Positions 55,786-64,000 of a DNA stretch of 64,000 nt are shown one piece after another. The DNA comes from Nymphaea colorata (taxonomy: Eukaryota > Streptophyta > Magnoliopsida > Nymphaeales > Nymphaeaceae): positions 18,603,354-18,667,353 of the forward strand of contig NC_045142.1 in the NCBI RefSeq assembly GCF_008831285.2, read 5' to 3'. Both the position numbers and the translations under genes were made by a program. The notes under the pieces were generated by a model. That model was not told the DNA's origin and searched no databases. It was given only the letters and a program-made list of their open reading frames with translations. Position 1 is the first letter of the stretch. Every line of letters starts with the position of its first letter.

Positions 55786-56672
55786 GTGAGTGCTATTAAG
55801 ATGCTGTGGGGAAAATGCTTCATCTTCTGCTTAAAGATTGTTATAATGTTTTACACATTTAAGTACGCAGATTATCATGGATTGCATATTTGTGTAAATA
55901 AACTATATCTGGGAAGTGATTAGCTTCTGGACGCATCACATGTAAACATGGACATTTTGTTCTGATGATTCTGTGAAAAATGGAATAAAGGCCGGGAGGA
56001 GTGGGGGTGGAGACCAGTTCTCTCATCTTTTTTTGTTCTGCTATTAGATAGCTTTCTTGAGACCATCATTAGCTCCAATTACCTGCTGAGTGCCAACTGG
56101 TGATCGGCCAACTAGCTATTTATTATGGTGCAGCCAGCTTTTAGTTTTAACGAAGTTTTGATATTTATATTTCATGTTTTAGCATGACATCGGCATATTG
56201 TATTGCACAAAGGAGTTGGATATGCATTCAACAGTCACCTCAAGTTTGCATTGCTTGCTGCACTCAAGTACAAGTCGTATGACATGATGTTTCTTTGATG
56301 ACTAGTGTATGTCATCAGCCACTTGAACAAATTTGAAGATAGCATTCGGGAGAGATGGTCAAGTAAAGCGCCTCAGGAAAATTTGAATGCTAGTAATCTT
56401 CTGAAATACTAAGCCTAGCTTGCATTGGTTGCATCTATACCCTGGCAATTATGCTCACTATTCTAGGAATTGCTGAATTATTAGTTTTTTTTCTGGGGCA
56501 GATGAAATGCAAAGTGTATTGTCTGATTTATAGTATTTACATTACAGGGGTGCTGTCTGATTTGCAGTGTTTATGTGCACTGTGATGGCATGTCAATGAT
56601 GCCAGCTGATGTTTTTTTTTTTTGTCAATTTTTGTTTGTTTATTTTACATAATATCAATTACGGCCAAACAG

Positions 56673-56735
56673 ATGCATTTGATGGAACAAGGAAAGACAT
56701 AAATGCAGCAATAGACAAAATTTGTGAGTTCACAG
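56673..56735 (+). pseudogene. PATROL1-like: PATROL1-like MUN-region exon C3
   Basis: CAAACAG acceptor, AFDGTRKDINAAIDKICEFT, ACAG|GTAAGT donor. Close to the highly conserved GSRKDINAALDRICEFTG of PATROL1. The exon is intact. Confidence 0.87.
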
Positions 56736-56811
56736 GTAAGTATTCATATTTGTTCACTCTTATGCAAAGATTCTCAACTTTTTCAGTCAAGTCATGGTAT
56801 TACCTCTTCAG

Positions 56812-56917
56812 GAACGAAGATGTCTTCTGGGATTTAAGGGAACTATTCATAGATGGGTTGTATAAACTCAGTGCTTCTCAGTCCAGGTTGGAAGCACTGA
56901 TTGAATCATTTGATGGG
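56812..56917 (+). pseudogene. PATROL1-like: PATROL1-like MUN-region exon C4
   Basis: CTTCAG acceptor, then after a 1-base loss FWDLRELFIDGLYKLSASQS and RLEALIESFDG, GTAAGC donor. PATROL1 has FCDLREPFIENLYKPNVSQS and RLEGLIEALD. The missing base at the start breaks the link to exon C3. Confidence 0.85.
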
Positions 56918-57190
56918 GTAAGCTGTATCTTTTGTTATTTCTCATAAATTCCTGAAGCTAGTTGCACCTATATTAGAAATTTAGAAATAAAGTTCACAAG
57001 TTCTTGTCTTCTGTCAAAGATGATTTTGGTGAAGTTCGTATTCATTATAGTTATAGATTACAAATCAAGTGGGGGAAAGATGACATAATCCTGCCAACTT
57101 TTTTTTTTTTTTTTGCTGTAACAGTGTAACTACAATATTACTAAGAATCACCTGAATGCTAGCATATTTTCCGTAGTATATGCTCAAGAT

Positions 57191-57499
57191 GATCCCCTTT
57201 AGTTGTAGAACTAGACCTTTCAGAATTTTCAGTTGTAGATAATGCTTACAGTTTTGTCAAGAGACTGTTTCTTTTGTGAAATTATAGAATTCTGTATAAG
57301 GAAGGTCTCTGCAGCCTTTATTACATACTTGGCCAACAACTCAAGCTGATCCCCTTTTAGTTGTAGAACTAGACCTTTCAGAATTTTCAGTTGTAGATAA
57401 TGCATACAGTTTTGTCAAGAGACTGTTTCTTTTGTGAAATTATAGAATTCTGCATAAGGAAGGTCTCTGCAGCCTTTATGACATACTTGGCCAACAAAA
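57191..57499 (+). repeat. 157-bp tandem duplication in an intron
   Basis: Two copies starting GATCCCCTTTTAGTTGTAGA at 57191 and 57348. Few differences, so recent. Located in the intron between exons C4 and C5. Confidence 0.92.
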
Positions 57500-58210
57500 A
57501 CCTTAATACTCGTATGGGCACGACAATCCAATTCTTTAGATTGATCCAAATTCCAAATACAAGAATATCTGTTCAGGTCTAGTATATATATATTTTGCTT
57601 GGATTTTAACTTGACTTGGTTGCCTATGAAACTTTCATATCATATGCTTTACTTTTGCATATATGCATTAGAAAATTTTTTAGTTATATGGGCTGGATTG
57701 GGTTGATCTTGTTCAGATGTAATCGTGGATAGATACCCAAATCTAACTGTTGTTTTGGTTTATGGAAGACACATATCCTTTACATGTTGAAACTTACTCT
57801 AGAGGCTCCTTCTGCTGATATATTGTGATAGGTTGAATAAAAGGTGTTTTGTTAGTTTGCTCACTTTGGTTGCATCATAACCTTTTTAAAACTGAAAAGA
57901 GTATGGAGACAACAACAACCACACAGTTTGAAAGTTTGGCAGGCTGACCAGGTGAACTGACCTTGTCAAACAATTTGTGTCTCCCTTGGACGACTCCCTT
58001 GGTTGATGGTTCACATGTCTTGATTTCCTTTTCTCGTTGCCAAATTGAGAAATTGGCAATGGAAAAAATAAAAGTTGATCCTATGTAAATATGGCATAGC
58101 TTGATAACAACAATGACAATAATGTGCATCTGTTTATGTGTTTTCTTTTCCTATTTAGAATAAAACACTTATGTGTTTCCTTTTGTTCAGTTTACTCCTG
58201 TTTGTTTCAG

Positions 58211-58288
58211 GTGCTCATCCAACTATGTGATATTATCGTGGAGCCACTTAGGGACAGGCTTGTATCTGGGCTTCTTCATGCATCGCTG
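58211..58288 (+). pseudogene. PATROL1-like: PATROL1-like MUN-region exon C5
   Basis: GTTTCAG acceptor, VLIQLCDIIVEPLRDRLVSG then LLHASL, donor GTCTGA (weak). PATROL1 has LGQLCSVIMEPLRDRIVTSL and LQASL. In phase with the next exon. Confidence 0.86.
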
Positions 58289-58368
58289 GTCTGAAAATTG
58301 TGTATTTTTTTGTGTACTTGAAAAATAAAAAGGGATTTCTGTTCACAAAATTGTGCCACTCTTGCCAG

Positions 58369-58464
58369 GCCGGACTAGTTCGAGTTTTACTTGATGATGG
58401 TCCGCTGCGAATCTTCTTCCAAAGTGATGCTAGACTTTTCCAATAAGATCTTGAAATCTTAAAG
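58369..58464 (+). pseudogene. PATROL1-like: PATROL1-like MUN-region exon C6
   Basis: TTGCCAG acceptor, AGLVRVLLDDGPLRIFFQSD then ARLFQ, an in-frame TAA, and DLEILK before GTAATC. PATROL1 reads DGLLRVLLDGGASRVFHPSE and KLLEEDVEVLK. The stop replaces a conserved Glu. Confidence 0.86.
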
Positions 58465-59308
58465 GTAATCCTTTTAGCAATAAATATTTCCCCTGAAGCA
58501 TTGGAAAATTTGGTGGTTTATGCTGTTACGGTTACTAATCCAACTGAGGACATATGCAATGAAGAATGGCAATTGGGGTTCTGACTCTCTAGTTGTGCCT
58601 CAGTTGGCTTAGGCCTCGTCAATAATACCTGAGTAACCTGGTTCTGATTGAGTTAACTGTATTCAAGGTTGTACATCTATGCAGTTTCTCCTACTGTGGT
58701 AGATCAACCTGGAAATGAGGACCCTGCAGATTTTCTAGTAGTAATAGAACTCAATTTCGTTTCCCAAGTTTTACTAAGAAGTTGGAACTGTCTTTCTTTG
58801 CTGTGGGCTTGAGGACTCCCACTCCATTTGTAAATCAACCTGCTAGGGAAAAGTCCCCAACATTTATTACTACAGATAGTCATGGCATCCAAGTTCGTCA
58901 AAATTTGACCATTAGATGTTTTATTTTGCATGACAGCATTAGTGTTTTTCAACTTAAGTTGAGCAATTGTTAACTCAAAGTTACGTTCCTTTGATTTGAT
59001 GATCTTGTCTGTTGTTCTAGGACTGGATAACTCGTGTGGGCCCTTACTTTGGTGCTTTGTTTGCATAGGCTTTTACTAGTTTTATCACAGCCATCTGCCT
59101 AAATTGACTTACTTATTTAGTAATATTAGGTTCCTGAATTCCTCCAATCAAGTTATACATGGTTTTTGTTTGTCAAATCATATTACTCCCAAATCTCAGG
59201 TCTCTTTGTACAATTTCGATCTATGATCGATTCTCTGTCAATCAAGGAGAAATTTCTTGACAAGCATGTTTTGCCTGTAGATTTAGGCGTTCATTTCTAT
59301 GCATGCAG

Positions 59309-59406
59309 GAACTTTTTATTTCAGATGGTGATGGTTTGCCACGTGGGAAGGTTGAGAACTTGGCAGTACGTGTGCAGCTGGTCATTAAACTACATGGCCT
59401 TGAAAG
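59309..59406 (+). pseudogene. PATROL1-like: PATROL1-like MUN-region exon C7
   Basis: GCATGCAG acceptor, ELFISDGDGLPRGKVENLAV then RVQLVIKLHGLE. It matches EFFISGGDGLPRGVVENQVA and RVRLVVKLHGYE of PATROL1. The expected donor GT appears as TT (GAAAG|TTAG). The final PATROL1 exon (ELIDDL region) is not found downstream. Confidence 0.86.
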
Positions 59407-60311
59407 TTAGTTTCTTTATCTCAAACCTAGCGGTGCAGAGTTGCCGTCCATTGATTGACGCTTTGAAGTTTACACCATTCTCACATATATCATGTTTTTT
59501 CGAGAGAAAGGTGATGTTGATGTTAAAAAAACTGAAAAAAAAACACACTTTTTTTGAAAAAAACAAAAAAAAAAAACCTGTTTTTTTCCCATGTTTTTCG
59601 TTTTTCACTTTTTTGACGTTAATATCATCATGGGACATGGATTGCACTTTAAACTTAAACCAAATTATTTATCGTTGTTGTTATCATCATTAAACATTAT
59701 TTTTATCATCTTATTCTAGTTATCTTTTATGTCTTATTAGTTATTATTAGTTTGTTATTTTATTTTTACTTAATTTTTAGAATCTTTTTCTTTTTTTAAA
59801 AAAATTATTCAGATTTGCTCTCCCGAAAAGAACAACTTTGCCACCGAGAAAACCCTCTGCTGTTATAACTACAGGAACAATACTCTTGACAATGGTTTAC
59901 GCTTTTTGATGTGATAAGTTGAATCAGCCGCAAAGAGTGGTATGTGCTAAGAGCTGGTAAACAAGCTGAAACCCCCAAAGCTATAGGTGCTGCAGCTTGC
60001 CTTATTGTATTAGCTGTCTAAAGCTTGATCTTTATTATCCTGGGGTGAAGATGATTTTGCACTCAAGATGGGTAAAAAACAAAGTACAAATGAAAAATTA
60101 CGGCTAGAACTTTAGGTCTATTCAGTAGGCATTAGCTTTATCATGAAACCAGCTGAAGTTTGAAAGAATTATTATTCTAGCAGCATGATGTAAAAACATA
60201 CTTGGTAATTCATATTACTCAACAAGCTTGTCACCACTAAGGATGCATTCTCATTCTTTTCTTTTCACGAACTGCGCTGCATGCCACATGTCATTTTTTG
60301 TTTGTGTTTAG

Positions 60312-60487
60312 GTACAGCAAAATGGACATCCCATTTTAAAATGGAGGCCTCTGTTCCTTGGCATTCTGCCAAAATGTCTAAAGTTACACCTTTAGCTTCA
60401 ATCTTCTACTCCAACGCCTTTGACCCTACAATTAGCTATGTGCTTGCCGATGCAACGGCCAATGCCAATGAGGGAGCACGCAAATGA
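60312..60487 (+). CDS. Exon-like segment, unidentified
   Basis: After GTGTTTAG a frame reads SKVTPLASIFYSNAFDPTIS and YVLADATANANEGARK before TGA. Composition looks coding. The same DNA from CAACGGCCAATGCCAATGAG on starts module M1 at about 32402. I do not recognise a family and it does not fit PATROL1. Confidence 0.3.
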
Positions 60488-61860
60488 CATGATTTGATTG
60501 TTGTTGTATGAGTTCCTTATATTCAGTTGTCATCTACCCTAGGCCAATTTAGTTTAAAGAGCAACTTTTCACATGGTCACTGTGCATTACCTTCGACGTC
60601 CCCTCCCCTTTTCACTAGGACGGTCCTTCCATTGCATCTCCCTTGTAACAAAAGTATCTGTACTCAGCCATAGAGGGTGCTAAACTCGGGAGCTTTTGAG
60701 TAGAATGGGAGTCGAGATACATTCAAAAGAATAAAGGCTAGAGCTGTTTAGGTCGACATCAAAGTTGTGGATCTACACTAAGCATATTACCTAAAAGTTG
60801 TGGATCTACACTAAGCATATGCTGAATTTACATCAAGTTGTGGATCTACACTAAGCATATTACCTAAAAGAACGGTTAGAGGATACACTAATTTGTCTGT
60901 CAATAAATTGTAGAATTCATTTTTAATTGTTAATCATGGTGTGGAGCACCACCGTTATTACTCTTTGTTTGTGAGTTTATTCACTCGTATAGCTACCTGC
61001 AGCGGTGATTCTATCGCTGGTACTCTTGTACTATAGCGATTAGTGTTTACCGGTACAACTGCTTCCACCGGTGATAGCAAACGCTGCTATAGAGCAAGAC
61101 CCACGTCCACCGGTGATATATTTGCTGGTATTGTCAACTATAGGCTGACTTCCACCGGTGACAACATCCGCCGGTACTATAAATTTGTAGCGGCGACCTC
61201 TTCCACTGCTATAGTCGTTAGTGGTGACTCAGTTCCCGAAAGCTATACCGGTGATGCTTTCACCGTTGTGACTTATACTGGAGATCAGCCCAACTGTTGG
61301 CTTTGTTCGTTTGACAATTGGATGGGGGTCTATAGCAACTTATATCGATAGACTGAGCTTCATAGCTTGTTGAGTATGCCTTTGATTCTTTTAGATTTGA
61401 CTCTCACTCAAAAGCATATGCTGGCTTTCAGTTTTATTCTCGATGCTTGCATGGCTATTTTCTCTCCTTTCTGGAGTGCTTGGTTATTCAGATTTTAGGT
61501 GCCCCGGATGTGACAAGGCTTTCTTCATGCACTCAATGGTAGATTTGGGAAAAGGATGGACACCCTCTTGGTGCCACTAGAGTTACGGTGTTGTATTTCA
61601 CAGGCAGATTTTTCTAGCGAAAAATCATATCTAAAATGGTAGAAAAGGCAGGTTTGTGGTCTGCGGATTCTTCAAGATGTAGCTGTAAGATCTTTTTTTC
61701 CTGGCTAGGAGTCAACTTTTGCTTTTTCTATTTTTCTTTGGTAGTTAAATATACTGGAAGAAGGACTTCTACACCATCTTGCGGTGCCGTATATTGAGAC
61801 AGGTCATAAACCAAGTGATTTGACAGCCCTTTTGGCAAAGATTGAAGAATCTGAGGTATA
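60450..61860 (+). repeat. Module M2: middle-exon segment with hairpin minisatellite, second copy
   Basis: Colinear with M1 (32395-33760). It includes a triple repeat of GTTGTGGATCTACACTAAGC (60764-60870), minisatellite remnants (60990-61290, with CCACCGGTGA units) and the PATROL1-like exon at its end. Confidence 0.85.
61748..61855 (+). pseudogene. PATROL1-like: PATROL1-like middle exon (M2)
   Basis: Open segment NILEEGLLHHLAVPYIETGH then KPSDLTALLAKIEESE, GAG|GTATAA donor. PATROL1 has LNMLAEGLINNPVVGFGESG and LKSLLLRIEESE. The next exon at 61998 begins VLPSSAGEIQ as expected. In the protein this lies before exon C1, yet here it sits downstream of C7. Confidence 0.82.
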
Positions 61861-61997
61861 ACCTTCTAGTAGTTGAATATTTCCCTTTTCTTTAACTTAT
61901 ACATGAGATAGTTAATCCTTTCTCCCTAATTCAATTGCTCAATGCATTTGAAATTGTTTTTGCTTTATCTTATTCTGTTTTATTTTCTCTGTTATAG

Positions 61998-62270
61998 GTT
62001 CTTCCATCTTCTGCAGGTGAAATACAAAGAAAATTAAGGCCTCGGATCTCTGAGGGATATTGCCCCTGCACTTGCTGAGAGGCCTGCACGTGGTGATCTT
62101 CTAACAGGTGATGCCTGTCACTGGTCCTTCTAACATGTGATGTCTGCCACTGGGCCGATGGTTACCGTCTCAATGTTAAAGTATATGAGAAGCTGCTATT
62201 TAGTATTTTTGACATACTAGACGAGGGAAAACTTGCTGAGGTTTGCTTCAAACTGAAATTGTTGGCAACG
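61998..62270 (+). pseudogene. PATROL1-like: PATROL1-like middle exon (T2)
   Basis: TTATAG acceptor, VLPSSAGEIQRK, a frame change, GSLRDIAPALAERPARGDLL, then a 30-odd-base local duplication of the TGATG(C/T)CTG(T/C)CACTGG segment, and CHWADGYRLNVKVYEKLLFS with IFDILDEGKLAEV. It matches the PATROL1 block LPSSAGEVQRAECLKSLREI, ERPARGDLTGEVCHWADGYH. The duplication and shift disrupt it. Confidence 0.82.
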
Positions 62271-62868
62271 GTTAGTTAGGGGGTTCATTAATTTGTCTTC
62301 AAGCGAAATGAATTGAGGGGAGAAACCAAATGCCTCAAAAAAAAAAAAGAAGGAAATGTAGAACTTATTTTTACAAGGATGGATTGTTAAGAATGGTATA
62401 GAGCACCACCGGTCACGTTTTAGACCCCCTTTGGATGATAGAGGGCAGACCAGGTTTTGCACATAAATCAAGTTTTTCGAGAAATTAGATTTGCAAATTA
62501 CTTGAACTTAACTCTTTTTGGATGCCAAAATTTTGGTTTGCAAACAAAAAAGATCCATGTAAAGTGACTGTGGTCAATTCAATTTCCATTTTATATATTG
62601 ATAGTCCTCTAGAAAAGAAAGATAGATCCTTTTCTTGCGTGGTTGTTCGAATTGGTATAGGCGTGATATCATTCTGGTCGACTGGTGGCCGGAAATTGAA
62701 AAATGGCCACCGTAAAGTGAAATAGATGGAAAGGTGAAAACATTGCCCCCTCTCCGTGAAGTTTCCAAAACCTGATCTTCTTATCAGCCAAGAGAAAGAG
62801 AAAGTAAGATTTTGTATAAAAACTTGATTTGACACTGAAAACCAAATTTTCAACCTGATTCCAAGCAA

Positions 62869-62896
62869 TGCGTTAGGCTTTTTTAAACCTAACGCA
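62869..62896. repeat. Inverted repeat TGCGTTAGG/CCTAACGCA
   Basis: Perfect 9-base arms with a 10-base A/T spacer. T1 has the same hairpin with one mismatch (about 21805-21833). Confidence 0.85.
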
Positions 62897-63464
62897 ATCA
62901 CTTAAAGGTAATAACGTAATCAAAGTTCATTAAGCCTAAGATGAAATTCTTTTGCCTAGCCAAACTTGGACCTAATTATAATTCAATTTCAGCACGGGAC
63001 TTTAGTTCACCTTAATAACAGTAATAATAACAACATGTGGCCATACCAACTCAAATTCAATATAAAATTAAAATGAATTGACTCGGTTTACGCCATATTC
63101 TCTTTCATATATTATTATATTTCGGTACAATGTGAGGTCAATTTATATACCATAAGGCCTCGATTTGAAGCTTTTGACTATTTTCAAACCTAAATAATCA
63201 ATTACTTGGACATTAGGGATATGATATGATCGAATTATATATGATTTATTTTATCAATATCGCTCCTTATCCAAGCAAATCGGTTGATAATCAAGCATTG
63301 TATTAACCCCTATTGATACGATAAAAGCCACTACTATTTTTTTTATCTTTTTGTTTGTCATTGAATTTGAAATATTTTGGATTATTTTTTAACTTATGAA
63401 ACAAAAAAAAATAAGGTGATAGGCGTTAATTTTATTTAACAATACATTTTGGCCTTAAGCCGAT

Positions 63465-63506
63465 ACCGTTTTTCACTACGCTAATTGATAGCGTAGAAAA
63501 AACGGT
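63465..63506. repeat. Long inverted repeat in T2
   Basis: ACCGTTTTTCACTACGCT and AGCGTAGAAAAAACGGT are nearly exact inverse complements around a 7-base loop. The T1 counterpart is much less symmetrical. Confidence 0.85.
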
Positions 63507-64000
63507 GTTAAGATTTTACATGGAAAGGAAACTCCCAACGAGGACGGTGCCTTGGAAATTTTCTTTTGGGTAGCGCAGCAGCCATGACGATGGCTTTGAT
63601 AACTTGGACAAGATAAACGTATTCTGTTGAAATCTTGCTGTAAACATATTCTGTTTAAATATTGCCAAACATATGAAGAGATTGGTAAAGTTGCACACGT
63701 CATGGAGTTTGTTCTGGAGGCAAGCAGTGAATAAAGCAGACGCAGAACGAATAAAAGCAGATGGCACTAAGAAAAGAAGACATCTCAGCCACACATTTAA
63801 ATGCTAACGAGTCATCACTTCTGGATAGTGACCATCTTATTTTTGCATGAACTGACAATATTCCTTGAGATTTTTCGTTCCCATCAATAGTTTTTTTATT
63901 GCTCTAGTCTGTGATGGTCTATCTGGCATTATCATGGCTTATATTGAAAAAATCTGATAGTATAAAATATTTTTAAAAAAATTACAATGAGTATGTTGGG

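Larger units (their letters stand above)
62040..64000 (+). repeat. Module T2: second copy of the 1.8-kb 3' segment
   Basis: Same-orientation counterpart of 20984-22777. It has about 250 extra bases at roughly 63685-63940 relative to T1. Similarity continues to the window edge, so another N-like module may follow outside. Confidence 0.88.

Overview
This is plant nuclear DNA. It is AT-rich and intron-rich, with long TA/GA/CA microsatellites, plant-type LTR retrotransposons, an endogenous plant pararetrovirus, hAT elements, a fragment of plastid rRNA DNA, and broken copies of a plant-specific MUN-domain (PATROL1/DUF810-like) gene. I cannot name the species. Nothing prokaryotic is present, and no intact cellular gene is visible.

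Layout. 1-1215: unrecognised. 1216-9163: one complete but decayed genome of a caulimovirid (plant pararetrovirus), slightly longer than unit length, with a terminal redundancy of about 0.9 kb. The domain order is coiled coil, coat protein, movement protein, two retropepsin-like domains, reverse transcriptase, RNase H, TAV-like protein. 10.2-10.7 kb: a hAT transposase fragment. 13.0-15.5 kb: candidate minus-strand exons of an unidentified coiled-coil gene, interrupted by a 1,374-bp non-autonomous hAT element with 8-bp target duplications. 15.5-20.7 kb: AT-rich DNA with satellites.

20.7-64 kb: tandem, rearranged copies of a PATROL1-like gene. I label four modules. N is the 5' region plus N-terminal exons. 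C is the MUN-domain exons. M is the middle exons with a hairpin minisatellite. T is the next middle exon plus its 3' flank. The order is T1, N1, M1, N2, C, M2, T2. M and T encode protein lying between N and C but sit downstream of C, so the gene is permuted as well as duplicated. N1-M1 looks like a deletion derivative of N2-C-M2. All copies carry stops, frameshifts or lost splice sites.

Three LTR retrotransposons invaded this array, all antisense to the gene: a Ty1/copia element (22778-27397), a non-coding LARD-type element (36393-42141) and a Ty3/gypsy chromovirus (46599-51875). Each has an exact 5-bp target duplication and an initiator-tRNA-Met-type primer site. The paralogous N1 module preserves the empty sites of both the LARD and a plastid rRNA insertion (about 35483-35668). 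This orders events: array duplication first, then plastid and retrotransposon insertions. LTR divergence suggests the LARD and gypsy elements are young, the copia element older, and the pararetrovirus much older.
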